Part shown: piece after piece, positions 24,361 to 32,397 of the stretch
Layout: each line of letters begins with the position of its first letter
Numbering within the stretch: the first letter of the stretch is position 1
Source of the DNA: JBBSBL01 sp046330255
GTDB lineage: Bacteria; Actinomycetota; Thermoleophilia; Solirubrobacterales; Solirubrobacteraceae
Assembly: GCA_046330255.1 (NCBI GenBank)
Contig: JAXLTC010000001.1
Location: 248,001-312,000, forward strand
DNA: 64,000 nt
Direction: 5' to 3'
Notes under the pieces: generated by a model
What the model was told of the DNA's origin: nothing
Databases searched by the model: none
Seen by the model: only the letters and a program-made list of their open reading frames with translations
Position numbers and translations under genes: made by a program

Positions 24361-25106
24361 CAGCGGCCGCCCGCGGGCCTCGCGGGCGCAGCGCGCGGGG
24401 GCCGCGAGGCCCTGCGCAGGGCTACGACCTCACCGGCCGAGAGCTCTCGCCACTCTCCCTCGCCCAGGCCGTCCAGCCGCAGCGGCCCGAACGCGGTGCG
24501 CCGGAGCGCGGTCACGCGATGGCCGACGGCCTCGCACATGCGCTTCACCTGGCGCTTGCGCCCCTCGCGCAGCACGATCTCGAGGCGGTCCTGCCCAAGC
24601 CGCCGCACGCGTGCGGGCGCCGTGAGGCCGTCGTCCAGCAGGACGCCCTCGCGCAGGGACCGGATCGCGCGCTGCGCGACCGGACCGCGGCGCACGGTCA
24701 CCTCGTAGGTCTTCGGAACCTCGTAGCGGGGATGGATGAGCCGGTTGGCCAACTCGCCGTCGTTGGTCAGCAGCAGCAGCCCGGTGGCGTCCGCGTCGAG
24801 TCGCCCGACCGGGTAGAGCCTGTGCTCGGATCCGACGAGCGCGACCACGGTCGGCCGGCCTCCGGGGTCGTGCGCGGTCGAGTAGACGCCGGCGGGCTTG
24901 TTCAGCATCACCGTCTCGTGCTCCTCGGCGCCGCCGAGCGCGGCTCCGTCGACCGCGATCGCCTCGCCGCCCGCGACGTCGTGCGCCGGGTCGGTGACGA
25001 CGTCGCCGTCCACCGTGACACGGCCGGCGCGGACGATCCCCTCCGCGGCGCGGCGGGACGCGACGCCCGCGTGTGCGAGGTGCTTGGCCAAGCGCACGCC
25101 TGCCAC
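24360..25106 (-). CDS. rluB: 23S rRNA pseudouridine synthase, RluB/RsuA family
   Basis: The product is 248 residues from GTG 25106 (GTG 25097 is possible). An S4 RNA-binding domain occupies about residues 4-60 (RLAKHLAHAGVASRRAAEGIV), followed by the catalytic domain with GRLDADATGLLLLTNDGEL holding the essential Asp, and GRKRQVKRMCEAVGHRV near the end. It modifies uridine in 23S rRNA (or 16S, if RsuA-like). In many bacteria it follows scpA-scpB directly. Here rlmN, in opposite orientation, separates it from scpB, and only 9 bp lie between the rluB and rlmN start codons. The C-terminus is basic and Pro/Ala-rich. Confidence 0.93.
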   Translation of the reverse strand: MAGVRLAKHLAHAGVASRRAAEGIVRAGRVTVDGDVVTDPAHDVAGGEAIAVDGAALGGAEEHETVMLNKPAGVYSTAHDPGGRPTVVALVGSEHRLYPVGRLDADATGLLLLTNDGELANRLIHPRYEVPKTYEVTVRRGPVAQRAIRSLREGVLLDDGLTAPARVRRLGQDRLEIVLREGRKRQVKRMCEAVGHRVTALRRTAFGPLRLDGLGEGEWRELSAGEVVALRRASRPPRAAPARPAGGR

Positions 25107-25115
25107 GATAGGCGG

Positions 25116-26096
25116 ATGGACCTGGACCGCCTCGCCCGGGCGCTCGCCGAACGCGGCGAGCCCGCCTACCGCGCCCGCCAGGCCTGGGGCTGGGCCGCGC
25201 GCGGCGCGCGCGGCTGGGCGCAGATGACCGACCTCCCCGGCGCGCTGCGCGCCGGGCTCGAGGGCGAGGTCCCGTTCTCCACGCTGCGACTCGAGCGGGA
25301 GGCGACCGCGCGCGACGGCACGGTCAAGGCGCTCTTCTCCACCCACGACGACCGCCCGGTCGAGGCCGTGCTGATGCGCTACCGGGACGGCCGGCGCTCG
25401 GTCTGCCTCTCCTCGCAGTCCGGTTGCCCGCTGACGTGCACGTTCTGCGCGACCGGCGCGATGCGCTTCGGGCGCAACCTGACGACCTGGGAGATCCTCG
25501 ACCAGGCGCTGCACTTCCGCCGCATCGAGCCGATCGACCACGTGGTCTTCATGGGCATGGGCGAGCCGCTCATGAACCTCGACGCGGTGCTCGCCGCCTG
25601 CGAGCGGCTGCCGGACGCCGGCGTTTCCCGGCGCCGGATCGGCATCTCGACGGTCGGCTGGATCCCGGGGATCGACCGGCTGGCCGGCGAGCGCGCGCCC
25701 GTACGGCTCGCGCTCTCGGTGCACGCGGCGGACGATGCGCTGCGCTCGCGGATCATGCCGGTCAACGACCGCTACCCGCTCGCGGACGTGCTCGCCGCCT
25801 GCGAGCGCTGGCACGCGGCCAAGCGCCGCAGGGTGTTCGTCGAGTACGTGATGCTCGCCGGGGTCAACGACCGCTACGAGCAGGCGCTGGCGCTCGCGGA
25901 CCGCCTCGACCCGCGGATCTACAAGGTCAACCTGATCCCCTACAACCCGACGGGCGCCTACCGGGGCTCGAGCCGTGAGGCGATCGCCGCGTTCCGCGCC
26001 GCGCTCGAGAGCCGCGGGCTGACGGCCACGGTCCGCCTCACCCGCGGGCGCGACATCGACGCGGCCTGCGGCCAACTGGCCGCGGCGGCCGCCTGA
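25116..26096 (+). CDS. rlmN: Dual-specificity RNA methyltransferase RlmN (radical SAM)
   Basis: This 326-residue radical-SAM enzyme methylates C2 of adenosine in 23S rRNA (A2503) and some tRNAs. CPLTCTFC (C-x3-C-x2-C) binds the 4Fe-4S cluster. GMGEPLMNLD, LSVHAADD and the C-terminal RLTRGRDIDAACGQL with its catalytic Cys are all present. The start at ATG 25116 gives a slightly short N-terminal domain compared with E. coli RlmN. The gene is inverted within an otherwise minus-strand operon: 9 bp from the rluB start on one side and 9 bp from the scpB stop on the other. Any promoter must lie inside rluB, or the message must be leaderless. Confidence 0.95.
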   Translation: MDLDRLARALAERGEPAYRARQAWGWAARGARGWAQMTDLPGALRAGLEGEVPFSTLRLEREATARDGTVKALFSTHDDRPVEAVLMRYRDGRRSVCLSSQSGCPLTCTFCATGAMRFGRNLTTWEILDQALHFRRIEPIDHVVFMGMGEPLMNLDAVLAACERLPDAGVSRRRIGISTVGWIPGIDRLAGERAPVRLALSVHAADDALRSRIMPVNDRYPLADVLAACERWHAAKRRRVFVEYVMLAGVNDRYEQALALADRLDPRIYKVNLIPYNPTGAYRGSSREAIAAFRAALESRGLTATVRLTRGRDIDAACGQLAAAAA

Positions 26097-26105
26097 GCGG
26101 CGCGA

Positions 26106-26708
26106 TCAGCCCTCCTCGGAGGGCACCGGGCCCGCCCCCGCGCGCTGCTCGCCCGCGCGCAGCAGGCGGTCGCGCAGGTCGGCGGCGACCTCCGGCTCGG
26201 GATCGAAGGCCGAGATGTCCGGCAGCCCCGCGAGCGACTCGAGGCCGAAGAGGCGCAGGAACAGCGGCGTGCTGCGGTAAAGGACCGCGCCGAACCGCGA
26301 GCGCCCGGACTCCTCGACCAGGCCGCGCTCCAGGAGCGTCTGCGTGGCCGACTCCGCGTTGACGCCGCGGATGCGGGCGATCTCGGGACGCGAGACCGGC
26401 TGCAGCCAGGCGACGATCGCAAGCGTCTCGGCCTGCGCCTGCGTGAGCGGCGGCGTGCGCGGGCGGGCCAGCAGTCGCCGGGCGGCGGCCTCGGCGTCGG
26501 GGTGGCTGGAGAGCGCCCAGCCGCCGCCGAGCTCGCGCAGCACGAGCCCGCGGCGGTCGAACTCGTAGCCCTCGCGCAGGCGCTCGAGCGCCGCCTGGAC
26601 CGCGTGCGGCTCGGCCTCGCAGGCGTCGGCGAGGGCGTCGAGCGGGACCGGCTCCGCGGACAGGAAGAGCAGCGACTCGAGCGTCCGCTCCAGCCCGCCG
26701 TCGCTCAT
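26106..26708 (-). CDS. scpB: Segregation and condensation protein B
   Basis: This 200-residue kleisin-associated protein has two winged-helix domains (typical segments LESLLFLSAEPV, TQAQAETLAIVAWLQPVSRPEIARIRGV and LLERGLVEESGRS). It binds ScpA and SMC to compact and separate chromosomes. The ATG at 26708 overlaps the scpA stop (ATGA), so the two partners are coupled. The C-terminus is acidic with Pro/Glu. Confidence 0.95.
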   Translation of the reverse strand: MSDGGLERTLESLLFLSAEPVPLDALADACEAEPHAVQAALERLREGYEFDRRGLVLRELGGGWALSSHPDAEAAARRLLARPRTPPLTQAQAETLAIVAWLQPVSRPEIARIRGVNAESATQTLLERGLVEESGRSRFGAVLYRSTPLFLRLFGLESLAGLPDISAFDPEPEVAADLRDRLLRAGEQRAGAGPVPSEEG

Positions 26709-27484
26709 GAGCCGACCGTCCCGGGCCCGGCCGCGGCGGCCACCGGGGCACCGCGCGCGGTGACCGTGATCTCGGCCAGCGGCTCGGCCTGGCGCCATGT
26801 CGCCTCGCCGCGGCGGTGCAGCTCCAGCAGCGCGTAGAGCGTGGTGGCGACCGTCGCGCGGTCGGCGCCGGCGACCGACTCGTCGAACGCGAAGCTGCCG
26901 CGACGCAGAAGCGCGCGCAGCGCGTCCAGCCGCTCGGCGACCGACACCCGCGGGCGGTGCACGTGGCGCAGGTCGATGCGCGGAGGCGGGCGTAGCAACT
27001 CGCCGAGCGCCACGCCGAGCCGCGCCGGGTCATAGACGGCGCGCGCCTCGGCGAGCGGGGCGCTGCGCAGCGCCGCCGGCAGCGGCGCGGCGCGGAACCG
27101 GTGGCCCTCCTGCGCGGCGAGACGCTCCCGCAGGTGGTCGGCGGCGCCGCGGTAGCGGCGGTGGTCCAGCAGGCGCGCCAGCAGCTCCTCGGCGGCCTCG
27201 TGCGGCGCGAGCTCGGCGAGGTCGGGCTCGGCGCCGGGAAGCATCAACCGCGACTTGAGCTCCAGCACGGCGGCCACGAGCACGAGGAACTCGGTCGCGG
27301 CCTCCAGGTCCAGCTCGCCGCGGTGCTCGAGATGGTCGAGATAGGCCAGCACGATCTCCGCGAGATCGACCTCGAGCAGGTCCACCTCCTCGCGCAGGAC
27401 GAGCGTCAGCAGCAGGTCGAACGGACCTGCGAACACGTCGAGATCGAGCTCGAGGTCCGCGGCGCGCAGCACGAGGGCCGCCAC
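26705..27484 (-). CDS. scpA: Segregation and condensation protein A (kleisin)
   Basis: This 259-residue kleisin bridges the SMC head domains. The N-terminal segment LDVFAGPFDLLLTLVLREEVDLLEVDLAEI is the hallmark. The middle is charged and the C-terminal winged helix (EVTVTARG-like end) contacts SMC. GTG 27484 lies 1 nt after the trpS stop. The final residues are Gly/Ala/Pro-rich. smc itself is not in the window. Confidence 0.95.
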   Translation of the reverse strand: MAALVLRAADLELDLDVFAGPFDLLLTLVLREEVDLLEVDLAEIVLAYLDHLEHRGELDLEAATEFLVLVAAVLELKSRLMLPGAEPDLAELAPHEAAEELLARLLDHRRYRGAADHLRERLAAQEGHRFRAAPLPAALRSAPLAEARAVYDPARLGVALGELLRPPPRIDLRHVHRPRVSVAERLDALRALLRRGSFAFDESVAGADRATVATTLYALLELHRRGEATWRQAEPLAEITVTARGAPVAAAAGPGTVGS

Positions 27485-27485
27485 G

Positions 27486-28472
27486 CTAGCCGACGGGCCC
27501 GACGCCCATCGCGCGGCGCACGTCCCGCAGCGTCTCGCCCGCGATCGCCTGCGCCTTCTCCGCGCCGGCCGCGAGCACCGCCTCGAGCGCGGCCTCGTCC
27601 GGGCGGATCTCGGCGTAGCGCTCGCGCACCGGGGCCAGGCGGGCGACCACCGCCTCGGCGACGGCCGCCTTGAACTCCCCGTAGCGCGCCTGGGCGAACT
27701 CTTCCTCGACGTCCTCGGGCGCCGTCCCCCGCACCGCGGCGAGCACGTCGATCAGGTTCGAGATCCCGGCCTTCTCGGGGCCACGGCGCACCTCGGACCC
27801 GGAGTCGGTCACCGCCGAGCGGATCTTCTTCTCGATCGCCTTGGGCTCGTCGAGCACGTACACCGTGCCGGCCTCCGACCCGCTCGTGGTCGACATCTTG
27901 GCGGCCGGGTCCTGGAGGTCCATGATCCGCGCGCCGACCCGTGGGATCCGGTGCGCGGGCGCCACCAGCACCTCGCCGAAGCGCGCGTTGAAGCGCTCGG
28001 CTACGTCGCGCATCAGCTCGACGTGCTGGCGCTGGTCGTCCCCGACCGGCACCTCCTCGGCGCGGTAGGCGAGCACGTCGGCCGCCTGCAGGACCGGGTA
28101 GAGGAAGAGCCCGGCGGAGACCAGCTCGCGCTGCGCGCCCGCCTTCTCCTTGAACTGCGTCATGCGGTTGAGCTCGCCCCACGAGGTCACCGAGCACAGC
28201 AGCCAGCAGAGCTCGGTGTGCTCGGGGACGTCCCCCTGGCGGAAGAAGACGCAGCGCCCCGGATCGAGTCCCGCCGCGAGCAGGATCGCGGCCGTGTCGT
28301 AGGTGCGCTCGCGCAACTCGGCCGGGTCGTAGGCGACCGTCGTCGCGTGCAGGTCGACGATGCAGTAGATCGCCTCGCCGCGATCCTGGCCCTCGACGTA
28401 CTGGGTGATCGCGCCGATGAAGTTGCCGAGGTGCTTGCGGCCGGTCGGCTGGATCCCGGAGAAGATGCGCAT
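27486..28472 (-). CDS. trpS: Tryptophanyl-tRNA synthetase
   Basis: This 328-residue class Ic synthetase charges tRNA-Trp. The start is ATG 28472 (MRIFSGIQPTGRKHLGN), whose KHLGN is the HIGH-type motif. KMSTT (in DPAAKMSTTSG) replaces the KMSKS loop, a common actinobacterial form. The Trp pocket segments (DLHATTV, VTSWGELNRMTQFKEK, VGDDQRQHVEL) are present. It heads the trpS-scpA-scpB run. A large bulged hairpin lies 45-91 nt upstream of the start and could be part of its leader RNA. No T-box consensus is seen. Confidence 0.96.
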   Translation of the reverse strand: MRIFSGIQPTGRKHLGNFIGAITQYVEGQDRGEAIYCIVDLHATTVAYDPAELRERTYDTAAILLAAGLDPGRCVFFRQGDVPEHTELCWLLCSVTSWGELNRMTQFKEKAGAQRELVSAGLFLYPVLQAADVLAYRAEEVPVGDDQRQHVELMRDVAERFNARFGEVLVAPAHRIPRVGARIMDLQDPAAKMSTTSGSEAGTVYVLDEPKAIEKKIRSAVTDSGSEVRRGPEKAGISNLIDVLAAVRGTAPEDVEEEFAQARYGEFKAAVAEAVVARLAPVRERYAEIRPDEAALEAVLAAGAEKAQAIAGETLRDVRRAMGVGPVG

Positions 28473-28516
28473 CGCGGGCGCGCAGGCTAGCGAGGCGGCC
28501 GGGCAGCGACGTCCCA

Positions 28517-28563
28517 TTGCTTCCCGGCTGACTGTCGTCCTGCGACAGCAGACCGGGAAGCAA
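28517..28563. promoter_or_regulatory. Large bulged hairpin between trpS and the DUF559 gene
   Basis: Left arm TTGCTTCCCGG (28517-28527) pairs fully with CCGGGAAGCAA (28553-28563), then CTG with CAG, then CTGTCG with CGACAG, with single-A bulges on either side and a TCCTG loop. That is 20 base pairs in 47 nt. It lies 44 nt upstream of trpS and 49 nt upstream of the divergent gene, so it is not a terminator for either. It may be an operator palindrome or a structured leader. Its role is unknown. Confidence 0.6.
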
Positions 28564-28612
28564 CGCTCGTGGCGAGGGGGCGAGACTCGCTCGGCGCCAC
28601 CCTCGATGCGAC

Positions 28613-29515
28613 GTGCGACCTTCAACTCTCACGGTCGAGCGCGAGATGGCGCGGCTCGCGGAACGCGCGCACGGGCTGGTCACCCGGGGGCAGCTGCTGG
28701 CGGCGGGGGTGAGCGAGTCGGAGATCCGGCATCGGCTGAGGACGGGCGCGCTGTTGCGCGAGCACCGCGGCGTCTACCGCGTCGGCCATCGCGCTCCCAG
28801 CCGCGAGTCCCGCTACCTCGCCGCCGTGCTCGCGGCCGGGGACGGCGCGCTGCTCTGCGGGCGAGCCGCGGGGCATCTTCTCGGCTTGCTCTCCGGGCCT
28901 GCGCCCGGGCCGGAAGTGATGGCGTGCACCAACCGGTCCATCCCCGGCACCGAGGTGCACCGCTGGCGAATGGGCTCGCCGCCGCCGCGCACGACCTGGC
29001 TCGGGATCCCGGTCACTACCGTGCCGCGGACCCTGGTCGACCTCGCAGCGGTCCTCCCGCTCGATGACCTCGCCCGCGCGTGCCACGAGGCCGGCATCCG
29101 ACACGGAACGACGCCGGCGGCCGTCGAAGCGGTGCTCGCCGGCAGGACGCGAAGCCCCGGCGCTCGGGCCCTTCGCCGCGTGTTGAACGGGGAGAGGGAG
29201 GTGACCCTCAGCCACCTCGAGCGCGCCTTCCGCGAGCGGCTGGCCGCCGCCGGGCTGCCCCTCCCCGTCATGAACCGCCCGGCCGGCGGACGCAGGGTCG
29301 ACTGCCGCTGGCCCGAGCGCCGCCTGACCGTGGAGGTCGACGGCTACCGCTTCCACCGCTCCCGCCACGCGTGGGAGCGCGACCGCCTGCGCGAGCGCGA
29401 GGCCTACGCCCGCGGCGACGAGTTCCGCCGCTACACCTACGGCGACGTGCTCGAGCACCCGCAGCGGATGCTGGCCGAGCTCCACGCCCTCCTCCCGTCA
29501 ACCCATCCCGGATAG
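28613..29515 (+). CDS. AbiEi-like N-terminal domain plus DUF559/Vsr-like nuclease-fold protein
   Basis: This 300-residue protein starts at GTG 28613 (ATG 28646 possible). Residues 12-60 (AERAHGLVTRGQLLAAGVSESEIRHRL) look like the AbiEi antitoxin winged-helix domain. A middle region (GIPVTTVPRTLVDLAAVL) follows as in AbiEi-C-like proteins. The end has VDCRWPERRLTVEVDGYRFHRSR then ERDRLREREAYARGDEFRRYTY, the DUF559/Vsr endonuclease-fold signature with Asp, Glu and Asp of a PD-(D/E)xK-like site. Such proteins are abundant in soil actinobacteria. The biological role is unknown; defence or toxin control is inferred from domains only. No partner toxin gene lies next to it. Confidence 0.75.
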   Translation: MRPSTLTVEREMARLAERAHGLVTRGQLLAAGVSESEIRHRLRTGALLREHRGVYRVGHRAPSRESRYLAAVLAAGDGALLCGRAAGHLLGLLSGPAPGPEVMACTNRSIPGTEVHRWRMGSPPPRTTWLGIPVTTVPRTLVDLAAVLPLDDLARACHEAGIRHGTTPAAVEAVLAGRTRSPGARALRRVLNGEREVTLSHLERAFRERLAAAGLPLPVMNRPAGGRRVDCRWPERRLTVEVDGYRFHRSRHAWERDRLREREAYARGDEFRRYTYGDVLEHPQRMLAELHALLPSTHPG

Positions 29516-29568
29516 CCCCTCTCCTGCGGGGGCAGGCCGGGACGGGTTCGGTGGAGCGGCGGGGCGCC

Positions 29569-30510
29569 CTACATCGCGTGGCGGATCACCGGCCGCCTGC
29601 CGCGGGGCAGCGGGACGTAGTAGATGCGCACTCGCAGGGACTCGATGTTGCCGACGATGATGGAGGCGAACAGCGCCCAGCGGGTGTGGGTGGTGGCGAT
29701 GGCGGTGCCCGGCGCGCGGTCGCGCGGGTCGGGAAGCCGCCACGCAACGGTGCGGCGGCCGCGCAGCTCGCGCGCGTAGACGGTGCTCTTGTCGAGGTTC
29801 ACCCAGCTGACCCAGCCGGCGTCGAGGAGGATGCCGTCGCAGCCGCGGCGGCAGCGCAGCGTCATCGCGCGCCGGCGGCGCTCGGGGACGCTGCAGTCCT
29901 CGATCCCGGTCACAGGGAACCCGAACGCGACGAACGACCGCCACGCCCGCTCGTAGCGGTCGACCCGATGGCAGAGACGGTAGGGCCCCAGGCCCGGCGA
30001 GTCGATGTCGAGCACCGTCGAGGCGGGCGAGTAGCGCAGCGCGCCGGTCCGCCGATTCACGTACACGAACTGGAAGGCGCTCGGTTCGAGATGCCCATCC
30101 CCGCAACTCCCACCGCCGGCTAACCAGTACCGGCCGCCACGATACGGGCTGGTATCCGGCACTCTCGCCGGGGTCGACACCAGCTGCGCCGGGGCACCAT
30201 CGAACCGCACCAGCCAGCTGTCGAAGCCCGGCCCGTCGACGCAGTCCACGATCGCGATCCCAAGCCGGTAGCTGATGATGAAGGGGCGCGAGCACGCGGC
30301 CGGGATCTCGGCGCGCACTCGCCGCCCCGTGTCCGTGTCGATCCGAACCAGCAGGCTCGGCTGCGGCTGGATCACTACGTAGCGCCCGTCGGTGATGGCC
30401 GGCTCGCGGCTTGTCGCCAACACGCGCGCGTGCCGCACCGGCGCCGCGGCCGCGGCAGTCGTGGCCAACACGACCAGCGCCAGCACCCCGGCGCCCGCGA
30501 GCCGGCTCAT
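29569..30510 (-). CDS. Secreted protein, possible beta-propeller, function unknown
   Basis: This 313-residue protein starts at ATG 30510 with a signal peptide (MSRLAGAGVLALVVLATTAAAAAP). The mature part has repeated short segments in which a residue run like DGRYVVIQ, GGRYWLAGGG or ALFASIIVGN is followed by a hydrophobic strand and an Asp-rich turn, suggesting a beta-propeller or similar outer protein. Four or more cysteines are scattered (AACS, IVDC, GSCG, RLCH, EDCS, RCRRGC) and may pair as disulphides. It stands alone between the DUF559 gene (convergent) and a repeat region. No family is recognised. Confidence 0.65.
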   Translation of the reverse strand: MSRLAGAGVLALVVLATTAAAAAPVRHARVLATSREPAITDGRYVVIQPQPSLLVRIDTDTGRRVRAEIPAACSRPFIISYRLGIAIVDCVDGPGFDSWLVRFDGAPAQLVSTPARVPDTSPYRGGRYWLAGGGSCGDGHLEPSAFQFVYVNRRTGALRYSPASTVLDIDSPGLGPYRLCHRVDRYERAWRSFVAFGFPVTGIEDCSVPERRRRAMTLRCRRGCDGILLDAGWVSWVNLDKSTVYARELRGRRTVAWRLPDPRDRAPGTAIATTHTRWALFASIIVGNIESLRVRIYYVPLPRGRRPVIRHAM

Positions 30511-30882
30511 TGCGGCCCAGCGCCCGCCCCTCGATCCGCTCCGCGCGGTTCCACGCCTCCAGCAACGCCGCTGGCGTCTCGAGGTTGCGAGGGTCCGGCC
30601 GCGGGAGCCCCCGCCCCGCCTCTGCCGGACGCGAGCTTCGGTGGCCGCGTGAGCATCCCCCTTCGCCCTCGCCCCGGCCGGACCCGCCGGCCCCGACTCC
30701 GCAGGATGCGGAGCGCGGCCGCCGGAGATCGCGCCCGGCCCGCCGGCGCCGGACGCGAGCTTCGGTGGCCGCGTGAGCATCCCCCTTCGCCCTCGCCCCG
30801 GCCGGACCCGCCGGCCCCGACTCCGCAGGATGCGGAGCGTGGCCGCCGGAGATCGCGCCCGGCCCGCCGGCGCCGGCGAGCC
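30511..30882. other. Intergenic region with tandem repeat downstream of gcvPB
   Basis: These 372 bases contain no supported gene. They hold the 124-bp tandem duplication described separately, and the promoter of the secreted-protein gene must lie at the low end near 30515-30620. Reading frames across it are arginine/proline-rich and look like chance frames of GC-rich DNA. On the gcvPB (minus) strand the repeat begins 7 nt after the stop codon. Confidence 0.5.
30624..30876. repeat. 124-bp tandem direct repeat, two copies
   Basis: Copy 1 (30624-30747) and copy 2 (30748-30871) are identical except for one base (C at 30716, T at 30840); five more bases of a third copy follow. Each unit contains two small hairpins, GGCCGG-ACCCG-CCGGCC and CTCCGCA-GGA-TGCGGAG (copy 1: 30697-30713). 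The near identity points to a recent duplication. The units lie just past gcvPB and may act as terminators. Confidence 0.9.
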
Positions 30883-32397
30883 TCAGAGCGCCTGGCGGAT
30901 CACCGGGCGCTTCGCCGCGCCCGCCTCGTCGAGTCGGCGCACCGGCGTCGTGTAGGGCGCCTGGCGGGCGATCTCCGGATCCTCGGCTGCCTCGCGCAGG
31001 ATCTCGGCGACCGCGTCGGCGAACGCGTCGAGCGTCTCGCGCGTCTCGGTCTCGGTCGGCTCGATCAGCAGCGCCTCGTCGACCAGCAGCGGGAAGTAGA
31101 CGGTCGGCGGGTGGAAGCCGTGGTCCAGCAGCCGCTTCGCGAGATCCAAGGTCCTGATCCCCAGGTCGCGCTTCATCGGCGCGCCCGAGAGCACGAACTC
31201 GTGCATGCACACCCGGTCGTAGGCGAGCGGCAGGTACTCCGCGACGCCCTGCTCCCGCAACCGCGCCAGCAGGTAGTTGGCGTTCAGCACCGCGACCTCA
31301 CTGGCCTCGCGCAGCCCCTCCGCGCCCAGCGAGCAGATGTATGCGTAGGAGCGCACGAACACCCCGAAGTTGCCCTGGAAGCCGCGCAGGCGACCGATCG
31401 AGCGCGGCCGGTCGTGGTCGAGCTCGAAGCGCGGGCCGCTGCCGTTGGCGCCCTCGACCCGGACCACCTGCGGGCGCGGCAGGTAGGGCTCGATGCGGTC
31501 GGAGACCGCGATCGGGCCGGCGCCCGGCCCGCCGCCCCCGTGCGGCTGGGTGAAGGACTTGTGCAGGTTGTAGTGGACGATGTCGAAGCCCATGTCGCCG
31601 GGCCGCGAGATGCCCATGATCGCGTTGAGGTTCGCGCCGTCGTAGTACAGCGTCGCGCCGGCGGCGTGCACGATCGCGGCGATCTCCTCGATGTTCGGGT
31701 CGAACAGCCCGAGCGTGTTCGGGTTGGTGAGCATCAGGCAGGCGACGTCCTCGTCCGCCTTGGCGCGCAGGTCCTCGACGTCGACGCCGCCGTCCGGCGC
31801 GGTGCCCACCTTCACGACCTCGTAGCCGGCCATCGTCACGGTCGCCGGGTTGGTGCCGTGCGCGGTGTCCGGGGTCAGCACCTTGTGGCGGCGCTCGCCG
31901 CGGTCCTCGTGGTAGGCGCGCGTCAGCAACACGCCGGCCAACTCGCCCTGGGAGCCGGCCGAGGGCTGAAGCGAGACGTGCGGCATCCCGGCGATCTCGC
32001 CCAGCGCCCGCTGCAGGTTCCACATCAGCTCCAGCGCGCCCTGCGCGCGGCGCGGGTCCTGGAGCGGATGCAGGCGCGCGAACCCGGGCAGCGCTGCGAC
32101 CCGCTCGTGCAGCTTGGGGTTGTGCTTCATCGTGCACGAGCCGAGCGGGTAGAAGCCGGTGTCGAGGTCGAAGTTGCGCTTGGAGAGCCGGTTGTAGTGG
32201 CGCACGATCTCCGGCTCGGCGATCTCGGGCAGCCGCGGCGGCTCGGCCCGGCGCAGCCCGGCGGGGATCAGCTCGTCCAGATCGCGCTCCGGGACGTCGC
32301 ACTCGGGCGCCACGAAGGCGCGGCGTCCCGCACGGGAGCGCTCGAAGATCGTGAGCACGGGGTCGCGCTGGGCCGGGGTCTCGGCGCGCTCGCTCAT
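30883..32397 (-). CDS. gcvPB: Glycine dehydrogenase (decarboxylating) subunit 2
   Basis: This 504-residue C-terminal half of the split P-protein is the PLP enzyme that decarboxylates glycine and passes the aminomethyl group to lipoyl-GcvH. NRLSKRNFDLDTGFYPLGSCTMK is the conserved entry segment (about 65-87). HYNLHKSFTQPHGGGGPG carries the PLP lysine. The two-subunit form (gcvPA plus gcvPB) is typical of Gram-positives and thermophiles; most mycobacteria and Streptomyces have a fused protein. ATG 32397 overlaps the gcvPA stop (ATGA), so the two halves are coupled. Confidence 0.96.
   Translation of the reverse strand: MSERAETPAQRDPVLTIFERSRAGRRAFVAPECDVPERDLDELIPAGLRRAEPPRLPEIAEPEIVRHYNRLSKRNFDLDTGFYPLGSCTMKHNPKLHERVAALPGFARLHPLQDPRRAQGALELMWNLQRALGEIAGMPHVSLQPSAGSQGELAGVLLTRAYHEDRGERRHKVLTPDTAHGTNPATVTMAGYEVVKVGTAPDGGVDVEDLRAKADEDVACLMLTNPNTLGLFDPNIEEIAAIVHAAGATLYYDGANLNAIMGISRPGDMGFDIVHYNLHKSFTQPHGGGGPGAGPIAVSDRIEPYLPRPQVVRVEGANGSGPRFELDHDRPRSIGRLRGFQGNFGVFVRSYAYICSLGAEGLREASEVAVLNANYLLARLREQGVAEYLPLAYDRVCMHEFVLSGAPMKRDLGIRTLDLAKRLLDHGFHPPTVYFPLLVDEALLIEPTETETRETLDAFADAVAEILREAAEDPEIARQAPYTTPVRRLDEAGAAKRPVIRQAL

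Noticed and set aside
28473..28612. T-box riboswitch in front of trpS
   Set aside because: No T-box core (AGGGTGG-type) or specifier loop is seen; the strong hairpin there does not follow T-box layout.
30624..30876. CRISPR array or insertion sequence end
   Set aside because: Two adjacent 124-bp units without spacers or a transposase gene; it is a plain tandem duplication.
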